From Bhargavaea beijingensis (GTDB lineage: Bacteria; Bacillota; Bacilli; Bacillales_A; Planococcaceae): DNA of 64,000 nucleotides. Position 1 is the first letter of the stretch. Every line of letters starts with the position of its first letter. Shown piece by piece: positions 41,385 through 50,545 of the stretch. The translations under genes and the position numbers were made by a program. A model generated the notes under the pieces. The model saw only the letters and a program-made list of their open reading frames with translations, made no database searches and was not told the DNA's origin. The DNA is taken from assembly GCF_900101985.1 (NCBI RefSeq), contig NZ_FNAR01000001.1:248001-312000 (forward strand). Reading direction: 5' to 3'.

Positions 41385-42956
41385 ATGAGTGATTTTCTGA
41401 AGCGGCTGTTCAATGGTCAGAGCGGGCAGCCGGAAGGTGGAGGGGAGCAGGACGCGATTCCGAAGGAACCCTTTTCCGAGGTGCTCGATGTCAATACGAA
41501 GCGGTTTGAAGACCTGTTCCAATATCCCCTCAACAGTGCCCTGAAACAGCGGGAACTGCAGATTCCGTCTGTGGACCGCAGGGCGATGGTGTTGTTCGTC
41601 GACGGGGCTTCCGATTCAGACAAAATCGCCAAACAGGTGATCCAGCCTCTGCTGGAACTGAAACCGAAACCGGGCGGGGAATCTGTGGATCACCTGGTGG
41701 ATGAACTCAAAAACAATGTCTTGACCATCTCCGGCAGAGAAACCATCGGAGACCTCAACCAGGCCGTTGCCAAACTGATCAATGGAAGCGCCATCCTGTT
41801 GATTGACGGTGAGAAACAGGCCATCGCGGTTGAGACCGCCGGTTTTGAAAATCGCTCGGTTGCCGAGCCGAGCCGGGAAATCGTGATCAAAGGGCCGAAA
41901 AGCGCCTTTGTGGAATCGTCGGCCATCAATCAATCCCTCATCCGCAGGCAGGTGAAGGATCACCGGCTTGTATCCGAGACGATGACAGTCGGCAGCCAAT
42001 CCCCCCAAGAGATCTCTGTCTTATACATGAGCCACATCGCGGATCCGCAATTGGTCGAAAATGTGAAGGAAAAGATTTCACAGGTGGACAGGGACGCCAT
42101 CCTGACGCTTTCCCAGATGGAAGAGCTGTTGGAAGTACGGCCGTATTCGCTGTTTCCTTCCACGATGACGACCGAGCGGCCGGACCGGGCGGGTTCGTTC
42201 CTCTTGGAAGGGCATGTCGTGTTGCTGATGGATAACTCACCTGATGCGCTCATTGCCCCGATCACCTTTTGGTCGCTATACCATACGGCGGAGGACCAGT
42301 TCCTGAGATGGGCCTATGGCAACTTCGCGAGGATCATCCGATTGTGTGCGCTGTTTTTCTCCTTGCTGATGCCGGCGATCTATCTGGCTGTCGTCACTTT
42401 TCATCCTGAGATGATTCCGACAGACCTGATGCTGGCGATTGCGGCTTCCAGGGAGCGGGTCCCGTTTCCCACGCTGTTGGAGCTGCTCCTGCTGGAACTC
42501 ACGTTTGAAATCCTGAGGGAAGCGGGCATCCGCGTGCCGACCCCGCTCGGCACGACCATCGGAATCGTCGGGGCGCTGATCCTCGGCCAGGCGGCTGTCC
42601 AGGCCAACCTGGTCAGCCCCCTGCTCGTCGTCGTCATCGCCATCACCGGCCTTTCATCGTTCGCCATCCCGGACGTCGGGCTCAGCGTGATGACGCGCAT
42701 TCTCCGTTTTACTTTTGTATTGTCAGCCCATCTGATGGGGTTTGTCGGGATCGCTCTGACGTTTGCCGTCATGCTGGCTTACGCCACTTCGATCAAGTCG
42801 TTCGGTGTGCCGTTTTTCGCTCCTCTTGCCCCTCATATGCCGTCGTCCAGGGATCTGTTTTTGCGGCCGATTGTCAGGAAACAGTGGCTCCGCCCTCTAT
42901 CCATGAAACCGCGGAATGCCGTAAGGGCGAAGCCTGAGGGAGGGGACCGCCCGTGA
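41385..42956 (+). CDS. Spore germination receptor subunit A (GerAA family)
   Basis: 523 residues. A soluble N-terminal half (1-285) with the GerA core VLFVDGASDSDKIAKQVIQP and PSREIVIKGPKSAFVES, then about 5 membrane helices starting LIRLCALFFSLLMPAIYLAV and the PFPTLLELLLLELTFEILRE block typical of GerA A-subunits. Part of a nutrient receptor in the inner spore membrane. ATG 41385 follows GGGGAGGTG. First of three overlapping ger genes. The nutrient cannot be inferred. Confidence 0.92.
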   Translation: MSDFLKRLFNGQSGQPEGGGEQDAIPKEPFSEVLDVNTKRFEDLFQYPLNSALKQRELQIPSVDRRAMVLFVDGASDSDKIAKQVIQPLLELKPKPGGESVDHLVDELKNNVLTISGRETIGDLNQAVAKLINGSAILLIDGEKQAIAVETAGFENRSVAEPSREIVIKGPKSAFVESSAINQSLIRRQVKDHRLVSETMTVGSQSPQEISVLYMSHIADPQLVENVKEKISQVDRDAILTLSQMEELLEVRPYSLFPSTMTTERPDRAGSFLLEGHVVLLMDNSPDALIAPITFWSLYHTAEDQFLRWAYGNFARIIRLCALFFSLLMPAIYLAVVTFHPEMIPTDLMLAIAASRERVPFPTLLELLLLELTFEILREAGIRVPTPLGTTIGIVGALILGQAAVQANLVSPLLVVVIAITGLSSFAIPDVGLSVMTRILRFTFVLSAHLMGFVGIALTFAVMLAYATSIKSFGVPFFAPLAPHMPSSRDLFLRPIVRKQWLRPLSMKPRNAVRAKPEGGDRP

Positions 42957-44044
42957 TCCAAGTGTCCGACGGCAAAATCGGCACAAGGGAGTTTTTCTCC
43001 ATCCTGTACGGGATGATGGCGATCCGTATCACCAACTCAACGCCAAATATGCTGCTTGAAGCGGGACTCACCGCAGCCTGGATGATGCCGCTGATCTCTG
43101 CGGTTGCCCTGTTCGTGCCACTGCTGATGATGCTCTCTCTTATGAAAAAGTCCGATGCAGACCTGCTCGAACTGGTATCGGAGCTGACCGGAAACTTTTT
43201 TGGGCGCTTGATCACCTTCCTCCTGTTCGCCGCCGTCTATTCCTCAGCGGTACTCAATAGCCGGAGCTACTCGGATATTGTCACGACGATGTATTATCCT
43301 GATACCGCCATGCTGATGGTAATGGTGGTCCTGATTTTAGGTGCGGCATTTTTTATTGCGCATAGAGGGCTGGAGGCGATTGGCCGGACAGCCTTGCTGG
43401 TGGTCCCGGTCTTTATGGTGACGTCGATGATCCTGCTTGCAGGGGTGGCCGGTCAGCTGAATTACCTCTACCTCTTCCCGATTGCCGGTACGGGGGTTGC
43501 GGAAGTGGTAAAAGGCGGCGTGGGATACAGCTCTTTTTTTGCAGACATCATCATTGTCGGGGTTCTGGCTTCCCGGGTGCGGACATTCAGGGCGTACCGG
43601 AAAGCGTCCATCTGGGGGTTGTGGGTGCCCGCATTCAAGATGGCGCTGTTTTTGGCGGTTTATGTCATGATGTTCGACTATCCTGCCGTGAGAAACATTG
43701 CGTACCCTTATCACCATCTGGCCAGGCTGGCCATGATCGGATCCCTTGCAAACCATGTGGAAGCCGTTTTCCTGGCGCTCTGGTTTATCGGCGCCGCCCT
43801 TCACTTTGCGATTTACCTGTACATTTCCGCTTATTTGCTCGGCAAAACGATAAATTATCCATCCTATAAACGCCTTCTCTTCCCTTTGGCGGGGTTAACC
43901 GTCATTTTGGGGATGAGCCCGGAAAACCATTTGCAGGGGGACCATCTCCGGAAGTTGCTCTTGCAGGCGAGTTCGGCATTGTTCCTCCTGCTGCCTGTGT
44001 TGCTATGGGGATTGGACCGATTCAGAAAGAAGGGGAAACGATGA
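42953..44044 (+). CDS. Spore germination receptor subunit B (GerAB family)
   Basis: 363 residues, ten membrane helices of the APC/amino-acid permease-like GerB fold: IGTREFFSILYGMMAIRITN at the start and ALFVPLLMMLSLMKKSD in the second helix region. This subunit is thought to bind the germinant. GTG start overlapping the A-gene stop by 4 nt, with GAGGGAGGGG upstream. Overlaps the C gene by 4 nt. Confidence 0.92.
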   Translation: MIQVSDGKIGTREFFSILYGMMAIRITNSTPNMLLEAGLTAAWMMPLISAVALFVPLLMMLSLMKKSDADLLELVSELTGNFFGRLITFLLFAAVYSSAVLNSRSYSDIVTTMYYPDTAMLMVMVVLILGAAFFIAHRGLEAIGRTALLVVPVFMVTSMILLAGVAGQLNYLYLFPIAGTGVAEVVKGGVGYSSFFADIIIVGVLASRVRTFRAYRKASIWGLWVPAFKMALFLAVYVMMFDYPAVRNIAYPYHHLARLAMIGSLANHVEAVFLALWFIGAALHFAIYLYISAYLLGKTINYPSYKRLLFPLAGLTVILGMSPENHLQGDHLRKLLLQASSALFLLLPVLLWGLDRFRKKGKR

Positions 44045-45279
44045 GAAGGAACGGTTGGGCGCTTGTGGGGGTTTTGGCGATCCTGGCCTTGGCGGGATGC
44101 GGTGAGCGGCAGGAATTGGAGACGCAGGCTTTTGTCTCTGTCATCGGTCTGGATCAAGGGGAACAAGACCATCAGGTGAATGTCACCTTCCAGATTTCCA
44201 ATCCCCAGGTCAACACGACCCAGTCGGCTGAAGCTCAGAAGGAACCGCCTTCAGACATTGTCACGATTACCGCGGTTGATTTGCTGTCAGCGAAGGAACT
44301 GGCACAGTCCTCTCTTTCCAGGGAGATCACGTTCTCGCATCTCCAGACGATCATCGTCGGGGAAAACCTCGCAAAAGGCGACCTGTTCAGCCACGTCATC
44401 GGCTCTGCGATCGTCGATCCCGAGATGAGGCGTGAAGCGGTCCTGATTGTATCGAAAGAGCCTGCGGAAGCGTTTATCCATGCAAATACGCCGACCATGG
44501 AAACGCGTCCGCACAAGTACTATGAGTTCATGGAAGACAACTGGAGAAAGACGGGCTTCTCTCCGGTCTCCAATCTGAACACCTTTTTCCAGCGGACGGA
44601 GGGAGAGCTGTTCTTGGCGGCTTACGCAACCACCGAAAGAGATTCCGTCGGCACCAAGCATGACGATGAATATTTGGCAGGCGAGGTGCCGCAAGCTTCT
44701 GGGGACCCCGTTCAGATGATCGGCTCGGCCATTATGCAGAAAGGCAAAATGGTCGGAACGTTAAACGGGGAAGAAACGAGGATCTCCCAGTTGCTCAGGA
44801 AAAAGAACCTGATTGAGACCATGACGACCACATTTCCCGACCCCTTAAACGAAAACTATCGGATCTCCCTCATCATGAACCAAAGTGCACACACCGAGAT
44901 CAAGGTGAATACAGACCGGACCCCGGTCAAAATCAGGGTGAACGTGCCCGTCCAAGTAAAGGTCAACTCCAACATTGCGCTCGAAGACTTCACCACCAGC
45001 CAAAAAAGGCGGGACGCTTTGAAAAATACGGTCAAAGAAAACATGGAACAGGCGTCGGATTCGCTGATCAAAAAACTGCAGGAAGAATACACAGGAGAGC
45101 CGTTCGTCTGGTACGCAACGGCCCGGAAAAACTTCTGGACCGTGGAGGAGTTTGAAGAATTCGATTGGGGAGAGAAGTTCAAGAAAGCCGATGTCGATAT
45201 CGACTACGAAGTCTCGATCGTCAGCTTCGGCGAACAGCTCCGCCCGCCGGCCTTTAAAAAGCTTAAGGAAGGAAAATGA
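44041..45279 (+). CDS. Spore germination receptor subunit C (GerAC family lipoprotein)
   Basis: 412 residues with signal peptide and lipobox LALAGC, then the GerAC body: FVSVIGLDQGEQDHQVNVTF, SLSREITFSHLQTIIVGENL and the C-terminal EFDWGEKFKKADVDIDYEV. It anchors to the outer face of the inner spore membrane. Start ATG 44041 overlaps the B stop. Last gene of the operon; terminator at 45285. Confidence 0.92.
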   Translation: MRRNGWALVGVLAILALAGCGERQELETQAFVSVIGLDQGEQDHQVNVTFQISNPQVNTTQSAEAQKEPPSDIVTITAVDLLSAKELAQSSLSREITFSHLQTIIVGENLAKGDLFSHVIGSAIVDPEMRREAVLIVSKEPAEAFIHANTPTMETRPHKYYEFMEDNWRKTGFSPVSNLNTFFQRTEGELFLAAYATTERDSVGTKHDDEYLAGEVPQASGDPVQMIGSAIMQKGKMVGTLNGEETRISQLLRKKNLIETMTTTFPDPLNENYRISLIMNQSAHTEIKVNTDRTPVKIRVNVPVQVKVNSNIALEDFTTSQKRRDALKNTVKENMEQASDSLIKKLQEEYTGEPFVWYATARKNFWTVEEFEEFDWGEKFKKADVDIDYEVSIVSFGEQLRPPAFKKLKEGK

Positions 45280-45284
45280 AAAAC

Positions 45285-45323
45285 AGAACCGCCGGAAGGG
45301 TTGAAGGCCCTCCGGCGGTTCGT
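45285..45323. terminator. Terminator between ger operon and SASP gene
   Basis: GAACCGCCGGAAGGG and CCCTCCGGCGGTTC arms; T-rich on both strands, so it can serve both converging units. Confidence 0.85.
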
Positions 45324-45366
45324 TCGCATGGCGGATCGGGATACGGACATACTGTGTTCGGGCGGA

Positions 45367-45570
45367 TTATTGGCCGCCGTTTTTCATTTGCTGCTGGGCT
45401 TGGGCGACAAGGCGCTTCGTGATTTCTCCGCCGACGGATCCGTTGGCACGCGCTGTCGTGTTTTCACCCAGTTGTACGCCGAATTCACGTGCAATCTCTT
45501 CCTTCATCTGATCGAGTGCCTGGCGTACGCCCGGTACAACGAGTTTGTTGGAATTGTTGTTGTTTGGCAT
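45367..45570 (-). CDS. Alpha/beta-type small acid-soluble spore protein
   Basis: 67 residues that coat and protect spore DNA. The two conserved blocks are present: [22 protein letters not shown], here cited as its parts [13 protein letters not shown] and EEIAREFGV (the germination protease cuts in EIA), and [20 protein letters not shown] strong AAAGGAGGCGAG precedes the ATG. Monocistronic, opposite to the germination operon; expression in the forespore is expected. Confidence 0.96.
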   Translation of the reverse strand: MPNNNNSNKLVVPGVRQALDQMKEEIAREFGVQLGENTTARANGSVGGEITKRLVAQAQQQMKNGGQ

Positions 45571-45595
45571 GTTCGTCTCGCCTCCTTTGTGCAGT

Positions 45596-45625
45596 TAGAA
45601 TAACCGCTGGAGACGGAACGATTCG
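45596..45625 (-). promoter_or_regulatory. Possible sigma-G promoter of the SASP gene
   Basis: CGAATC, 17 bp, TATTCTA on the minus strand. A weak match to the sigma-G pattern TGAATA / CATACTA, but the position before a SASP gene supports it. Confidence 0.35.
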
Positions 45626-45687
45626 ATGAGATATTTTCCAGTTCACCTGTGATACAGTAAGCGGAGGGGAATATTAGGAGGAGAATC

Positions 45688-46278
45688 ATGAAGGCACTGA
45701 GAATAGCGGGGCTGATTGTCGCCATCACGTTAATCGGGTATCTGATCTTTGCGATGATCCGGATGAACCTTCCGTCTGATCAGGCATTTGATGCGTCAGA
45801 ATATGAGGACGCGAACGTGGAAGAGGAACAAGACCCGGAAGAGATGTTGAAGACGGGTCTCAAAAGCGGAGAGAAGGCCCCTGATTTTCAATTGCAGAAC
45901 CTGGACGGAGAAACCGTGAGTTTATCGGATTTCCGCGGAAAGAAAGTCGTCCTGAATTTCTGGGCGACCTGGTGCCCGCCCTGCAGGGAAGAAATGCCCG
46001 AGATGCAATCGTACTATGCAGAGCACACGAACGGCCGGTTTGAAATCATCGCCGTCAATGCGACATCGACCGAACAGAGCGGCGGAAAAGCCGTTCAGCC
46101 GTTTGTCGAGGAACTCGGTCTGACCTTTCCTGTCTTGATGGATACGGAAGGAACCGTCTCGGACCAATTCGAAGTCATGTTTTATCCGACAACCTACCTG
46201 TTGGATGAATCCGGTGTGATCATCGAGCGGATTGTGGTTCCTCTGAATGAGCCATTGCTGGCCGAAAAATTACAATAA
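45688..46278 (+). CDS. Membrane-anchored thioredoxin-like protein (ResA/StoA-like)
   Basis: 196 residues: one N-terminal membrane anchor (6-26), an acidic linker, then a TlpA-type thioredoxin domain with [16 protein letters not shown] and [16 protein letters not shown]; the WCPPC motif and a cis-Pro (FYPTTYLL) complete the active site. ResA acts in cytochrome c maturation and StoA in spore cortex formation; the neighbouring ger and SASP genes make the latter attractive, but position is the only evidence. AGGAGGAGAATC precedes the ATG. Confidence 0.88.
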   Translation: MKALRIAGLIVAITLIGYLIFAMIRMNLPSDQAFDASEYEDANVEEEQDPEEMLKTGLKSGEKAPDFQLQNLDGETVSLSDFRGKKVVLNFWATWCPPCREEMPEMQSYYAEHTNGRFEIIAVNATSTEQSGGKAVQPFVEELGLTFPVLMDTEGTVSDQFEVMFYPTTYLLDESGVIIERIVVPLNEPLLAEKLQ

Positions 46279-46316
46279 ACAAGCAGCAGGCAATGGTGGA
46301 TGCCTGCTGCTTGTTC
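46278..46316. terminator. Bidirectional terminator
   Basis: AACAAGCAGCAGGCA and TGCCTGCTGCTTGTT, 15-bp perfect arms, between converging genes. Confidence 0.9.
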
Positions 46317-47241
46317 ATTTCAGCATATAAAGGGTTTCTCCGAGAATGTTTTCCGTCTCAAACGAGCCGTCCGGAAACGCGCGGGCGACGAAGCTTGCCA
46401 CTTCTTCCCGGGAAATGCCGTAGAGCACTTCAATCTCTTTGGAGAACAGCCGCTTTTCTTTCCCCAGGACGGACTGGAGGTTTGGCGGGTCCGCTGCAAC
46501 CGGTTTGCCTTCGGTGAGGACCTGTTTCAGGGCTTCTTCGTACGCTTCGAGCGGGCGGGCGCCGGCGATCTTCACGCTCTGCTGGTTGCTGTTGGCGAGG
46601 ACGATCGTCGGGAGGCGGCGGGCGCCGAGTCTTGCGGCCGTCCGGAAGTCTTCTTCGAGCAGCTGCTGCGCTTCCGGTGTTCCGGCTTCCTTCACGATGG
46701 CGTCTCCATCAAGTCCGAGCCCGTCGGTGATTTCCTTCAGGACGGCGGTGCCGGAAATGTTGCGGTTAAAGGCGAACAGCTCCTCCCGTGCGCGGCGGAG
46801 AAAGGCAGGGGCGAGGGACGGGTCGTGCTTCTGGACGACTTTGAACACGCGGGACGGGATGAATGACGACGTGACGGGGTCCGTGTGCCAGAGCGAGCCG
46901 TCGATCGGCATCCGGCTCTGTTCGCCGACTTCCCGCCAGTGGGGCGCGACGTCTTCCGGACCGGAAATGCCGTTGGCGCGGTCGGCGAACCCGTCCCAAT
47001 TCTCGAGCAGGCCGCCCATGACGATGTGGACGTTCAGATGCTCGCGGTAGCGCTCCGTGAACGCGCGGAACTGCGGCTCGATTGCCCAGCAGTGCGAGCA
47101 GATCGGATCGGTCACATAGTACAGGTCGGCTTTTTCCTGCGGTTTGCTGAAGTCGAGCATCTGGAAACCGGTCGCGTTCGCCTCTCCCGGAACGCCGCAA
47201 ATGCCGGTCTCCATGTCGCAGATCAGGTTGTCTTTGTTCAT
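46315..47241 (-). CDS. DsbA family protein (FrnE/SpxH-like)
   Basis: 308 residues. Thioredoxin fold with CxxC in DPICSHCWAIEPQFRAF and a helical insertion, then RRLPTIVLA with the cis-Pro loop. A separate N-terminal CDMETGICGVPG offers two more Cys. FrnE-type oxidoreductases and the Spx adaptor SpxH (YjbH) share this layout; I cannot separate them without alignment. GAGGAGGAACAGTC precedes the ATG. Single gene. Confidence 0.8.
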   Translation of the reverse strand: MNKDNLICDMETGICGVPGEANATGFQMLDFSKPQEKADLYYVTDPICSHCWAIEPQFRAFTERYREHLNVHIVMGGLLENWDGFADRANGISGPEDVAPHWREVGEQSRMPIDGSLWHTDPVTSSFIPSRVFKVVQKHDPSLAPAFLRRAREELFAFNRNISGTAVLKEITDGLGLDGDAIVKEAGTPEAQQLLEEDFRTAARLGARRLPTIVLANSNQQSVKIAGARPLEAYEEALKQVLTEGKPVAADPPNLQSVLGKEKRLFSKEIEVLYGISREEVASFVARAFPDGSFETENILGETLYMLK

Positions 47242-47321
47242 GACTGTTCCTCCTCGGACGGGGTGGGGGTCCCGCGTTATGAATAACCTTAGTATACCTG
47301 GTCCTATCCTCGCGTGTGGTT

Positions 47322-47395
47322 GCGAAAGATCAACAACGGGGCGCGAATGATCAATATCAGGCCGTGAATGATTAGTAACGCACCGCGAAAGATCA
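47322..47395. repeat. 21-bp array, core GCGAAAGATCA, four units
   Basis: Units at 47322, 47343, 47364 and 47385, spacing 21: GCGAAAGATCA, GCGAATGATCA, GTGAATGATTA and GCGAAAGATCA. It matches, in reverse orientation, the TGATCTTTC array at 29.1 kb. Confidence 0.85.
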
Positions 47396-47446
47396 TCAAG
47401 ACGGGCATGCCGGGGGCGGAGCGGGCGAGTTTACACATTCAATATG

Positions 47447-47487
47447 AAAAGAAGCTTGCGGCCCGGATGGGTCGCGTGCTTCTTTTA
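47447..47487 (-). terminator. Terminator of the que operon
   Basis: AAAAGAAGC and GCTTCTTTT arms with further GCG pairing, at the end of the transporter gene. Confidence 0.75.
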
Positions 47488-48021
47488 TGACTGGACGGGC
47501 ACGGTGCGGAATGCGCGCATCTGGCCGAGGATCAGCGCGCCGACAGTCTGGACGGCGGATTTCGCGATCACTTGGCTGAGGATGGCGACCGGGACGGCTT
47601 CCCATGGGATGAATCCGGCGCCGATCGGGCTCATGCCGACGATGACGAAGACAGCCGAGTCGAGGATGCCGCCGACGATCCCGCTGTAAAAGACGCGCCA
47701 TGCGAACGGCACATTCAGGCGGGTGTAGATTTCCGTATCCGCTGATTCGGCGACGATGAATGCCAGTGCCGAAGCCCCGACAATCGCAAGCGTGTCTCCG
47801 AGGATAAAGGAGACGGCCGCGGACAGGACGAGCGCGATCCCGATGAACATGTACGTCTTCTTGCGGCCGTACCGGTTTTGGACAAGGTCGCGGAAGATGA
47901 ACGTCGCCCCTGCAAACAGGGTGCCGACCGGAATGATGAAGATCCCGAATTCAAGCGGCATGAGTGCTGCCGTCGCGACGTTGGCGATTACAATGGAGAT
48001 GAGGTAAAGGAAGATCCTCAT
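47485..48021 (-). CDS. VUT family queuosine-precursor transporter
   Basis: 178 residues, six membrane helices. Family blocks [20 protein letters not shown] and [16 protein letters not shown], then [18 protein letters not shown]/YhhQ proteins import preQ0 or preQ1. The start overlaps the queC stop by 4 nt, and the riboswitch upstream of queF controls the whole operon, which supports this substrate. Confidence 0.9.
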   Translation of the reverse strand: MRIFLYLISIVIANVATAALMPLEFGIFIIPVGTLFAGATFIFRDLVQNRYGRKKTYMFIGIALVLSAAVSFILGDTLAIVGASALAFIVAESADTEIYTRLNVPFAWRVFYSGIVGGILDSAVFVIVGMSPIGAGFIPWEAVPVAILSQVIAKSAVQTVGALILGQMRAFRTVPVQS

Positions 48022-48719
48022 GGCTGCAAGACCTCCTCAGCCGGTCTGCCGGCGGGGCGGGCGTTTCCGCTTTGCTTCCCAACATAGGTTTCAAGGCCTT
48101 TCCTGCGCAGGCGGCACGCCGGGCATTCACCGCAGCCGTCGGCCTTGATGCCGTTGTAGCAGGTGAGTGTCTTTGTGCGGATGTAGTTCAGCTTACCCAA
48201 CCGGTCGGACAGTTCCCACACCTGGGATTTGTCGAGCCACATGAGCGGCGTGTGGATGACGAACGGCCCGTCCATCGCGAGGTTGAGCGTGACGTTCAGC
48301 GATTTCACGAAGGCGTCGCGGCAGTCGGGATAGCCGCTGAAGTCCGTCTCGGAAACGCCCGTGACGATATGCTTCGCGCCGATCTGGTTGGCGAGGATCC
48401 CTGCGAATGAGAAGAAAAGCAGGTTCCGCCCCGGTACGAATGTGGACGGCAGCCCGCCGTCCTCGCCGTCCGCGACTTCGATTCCCTTGTCCGTCAGCGC
48501 ACTTGGTGCGAGCTGGCCGATCAGCGACAGGTCGAGGACATGGTGTTTCACGCCGAGCTCCGCGGCGATATCTGTTGCGCATTCCACTTCAAGGGCGTGG
48601 CGCTGGCCGTAGTCGAACGTCACCGTCTCCACTTCGGCAAAGTTTTTCAGTGCCCAAAACAGGCATGTCGTGCTGTCCTGGCCGCCGCTGAACACGACGA
48701 CCGCTTTTTCTTGTTTCAT
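48018..48719 (-). CDS. queC: 7-cyano-7-deazaguanine (preQ0) synthase
   Basis: 233 residues. Converts 7-carboxy-7-deazaguanine to preQ0 with ATP and ammonia. PP-loop [19 protein letters not shown]; zinc-binding Cys cluster [19 protein letters not shown] near the end. AAAGGAGCTTACCCG precedes the ATG. Second gene of the riboswitch operon; queD and queE are not here. Confidence 0.95.
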   Translation of the reverse strand: MKQEKAVVVFSGGQDSTTCLFWALKNFAEVETVTFDYGQRHALEVECATDIAAELGVKHHVLDLSLIGQLAPSALTDKGIEVADGEDGGLPSTFVPGRNLLFFSFAGILANQIGAKHIVTGVSETDFSGYPDCRDAFVKSLNVTLNLAMDGPFVIHTPLMWLDKSQVWELSDRLGKLNYIRTKTLTCYNGIKADGCGECPACRLRRKGLETYVGKQSGNARPAGRPAEEVLQP

Positions 48720-48804
48720 CGGGTAAGCTCCTTTGATTGAAAACAGCGCGGCTGTTTCCCTTAGTTTTTTAGAGAAGGTCGCTAAGAACTTCTTCCGGGT
48801 CCGG

Positions 48805-49305
48805 TCAGCGGTTGTCGATCGTTTCCGGGTTCATGTCATGGTTCATCAGCCGGTAGTTCGCGATTTCCTCGTACTTCGTCCCCGGACGGCCGTAGTTGCA
48901 CCACGGGTCGATCGAGATGCCGCCGCGCGGCGTGAACTTGCCCCACACCTCGATATAGCGCGGGTCGAGCAGCTTGATCAGGTCGTTCATGATGATGTTC
49001 ACACAGTCTTCATGGAAGTCGCCGTGATTGCGGAAGCTGAACAAATACAGCTTCAGCGACTTGCTTTCCACGAGCTTCTTGTCCGGGATAAAGGAAATGT
49101 ACATCGTCGCAAAATCCGGCTGTCCCGTGATCGGGCACAAACTCGTGAACTCCGGGCAGTTGAACTTCACGAAATAGTCGCGGTTTGTATGCAGATTATC
49201 CACTGCCTCCAGCACTTCCGGAGCGTATTCGGTCGAGTATTGGGTATTCTGGTTTCCCAGCAGGGTCAGATCGTTCAATCCTTGTTCATGGCTTCGGCCA
49301 GACAT
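48805..49305 (-). CDS. queF: NADPH-dependent preQ0 reductase
   Basis: 166 residues, the short unimodular QueF of Bacillus. Reduces the nitrile of preQ0 to the aminomethyl of preQ1. The catalytic Cys is in [19 protein letters not shown]; the family motif [20 protein letters not shown] binds substrate. AAGGAGGCTTTTTCAT precedes the ATG. First gene after the preQ1 riboswitch. Confidence 0.96.
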   Translation of the reverse strand: MSGRSHEQGLNDLTLLGNQNTQYSTEYAPEVLEAVDNLHTNRDYFVKFNCPEFTSLCPITGQPDFATMYISFIPDKKLVESKSLKLYLFSFRNHGDFHEDCVNIIMNDLIKLLDPRYIEVWGKFTPRGGISIDPWCNYGRPGTKYEEIANYRLMNHDMNPETIDNR

Positions 49306-49363
49306 ATGAAAAAGCCTCCTTGTATCATGCGCCCGGCATGCACAAGAGAGGTTGGAAGTCCCA

Positions 49364-49401
49364 TAAAAAACAAAAAGCCGTGTCCGGCATGGACATGGCT
49401 G
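49364..49401 (-). terminator. Riboswitch expression-platform terminator
   Basis: On the minus strand AGCCATGTCC and GGACACGGCT arms are followed by TTTTGTTTTTT, between the aptamer and queF. Ligand-induced termination is implied. Confidence 0.88.
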
Positions 49402-49417
49402 AAATCGTCATGAACCA

Positions 49418-49453
49418 TAGTTTTTTATAGAGGGTATCCGCTATGAACCTCTC
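49418..49453 (-). ncRNA. PreQ1-I riboswitch aptamer
   Basis: On the minus strand AGAGGTTC, a short loop, ACCCTCT, then ATAAAAAACTA, the compact H-type pseudoknot of class I preQ1 aptamers: the stem is GAGG/CCTC and the A-rich tail enters the minor groove. Lies about 115 nt before queF with a terminator between. It should lower queF-queC-transporter expression when preQ1 is plentiful. Confidence 0.95.
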
Positions 49454-49521
49454 CCCGTGAATCCGGGCATTTACTTGTCGTTATTAGAATATAGGAAATT
49501 GAGGGGAGGGTCAATGGCTGC

Positions 49522-49926
49522 TCAATCTTCCTGGGACTCATCCATCCTCCAGGGCAGCACAGCCTCGAACTCGAGTATAAGGCCGTCTTCCGAGCGGGAA
49601 AAGCCGATGGTGAATTCACCGATTGCGGCGGTGACGGATTCATCCCATTGGCCGTCCATGATTTCCGGTCCGTCGAGCAGCCGGCCTGCCAAATGATAAT
49701 GCCCGATATACAGGCGCTTGTCAGGACTCTCGGCCGGGAAATCCGAAAGCAGGTCCGGTAGAGCAGGGGCGACGCCGAGTTCTTCAAACCAGGGAAAGCC
49801 GGAAAAGGCTTTTCTGAAGTTCCGGCAATATAGGCATCCGCAGGGTGGGCAGGCACTCCGGTAATGGTCATGGGTGGCTTCGGGGTCTGCTTCGATCCGC
49901 CATTTGGCAATCTGCACTGTCTTCAT
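49522..49926 (-). CDS. Cys-cluster protein of unknown function
   Basis: 134 residues, soluble, acidic. The segment HYRSACPPCGCLYCRNFRKA has four Cys in CxxCxCxxC spacing, a likely metal site, followed by FPWFEELGVAP and a beta-rich second half. A conserved Bacillales protein type without assigned role as far as I can tell. Start overlaps the DUF3817 gene by 4 nt; two-gene operon. Confidence 0.65.
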   Translation of the reverse strand: MKTVQIAKWRIEADPEATHDHYRSACPPCGCLYCRNFRKAFSGFPWFEELGVAPALPDLLSDFPAESPDKRLYIGHYHLAGRLLDGPEIMDGQWDESVTAAIGEFTIGFSRSEDGLILEFEAVLPWRMDESQED

Positions 49927-50252
49927 GAAACCACCTGGATGCCGGCGGATTCTTCACGCTCTTTCTGCATCGTCTTGAACTTCCTGTCGAGGAAGAAGTT
50001 CGCGAATGGCACGAAGGCGGCCGCGATGCCGAGCAACGACCAGATGATGTTCCACCGGACCACAATCTGCGCCGGAACGAGGGCAAGGACGTAGGTGACG
50101 AAGATGCCGCCGTGGATGGCGCCGACGACCGACACGGCGAGAGGCATGCCGGCCATATATTTCATCGGCATCGCGATGAACAGCAGGACCAACAGGGATA
50201 CGCCGTCCGCGATTCCCAAGGCCCGCGCAAATTTAAGTGCAGGAATGGACAA
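49923..50252 (-). CDS. DUF3817 family membrane protein
   Basis: 109 residues, three membrane helices: ALGIADGVSLLVLLFIAMPM, KYMAGMPLAVSVVGAIHGG with the family His, and IIWSLLGIAAAFVPFANFF followed by DRKF. The DUF3817 pattern (GxxxGxSFLxLLxxAMPLKY, GxxHGxLF) is clear. TTG start with GGCGGAGAATCCA. Function unknown. Confidence 0.85.
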   Translation of the reverse strand: MSIPALKFARALGIADGVSLLVLLFIAMPMKYMAGMPLAVSVVGAIHGGIFVTYVLALVPAQIVVRWNIIWSLLGIAAAFVPFANFFLDRKFKTMQKEREESAGIQVVS

Positions 50253-50367
50253 TGGATTCTCCGCCTTTCGTTTCGATGTTTCCAGTATAAAAGAAAGTGG
50301 CGCCGGCCGGCTTGTTCCAAGGCTCCCGTTTCTATGACGATTTAATGGCTGATTTCATTTCACCAGT

Positions 50368-50473
50368 TTGGGCACGCGACCCCAAACTGCGCCCGGTTTT
50401 TCGTGCGCGAGGTTTCTAACTCAATCACCGCTCCGCTTTTCGTGCGCGAACTTCCCGAATTCGCACGCAAACC
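50368..50473. repeat. Irregular repeats with GTGCGCGA core
   Basis: GCACGCGA at 50372, GTGCGCGA at 50403 and 50442 and GCACGCAA at 50463, within TTTTCGTGCGCGA contexts. Only the last step is 21 bp; the others are 31 and 39, so it may be a decayed array. The rest of the 50253-50545 gap shows no gene. Confidence 0.45.
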
Positions 50474-50545
50474 CAATTGCCGTCCTACTTTAAGCAAACC
50501 TCTCAAACCCGAACAAAATCCCAAACCGCACCTCTCAATACGCAG

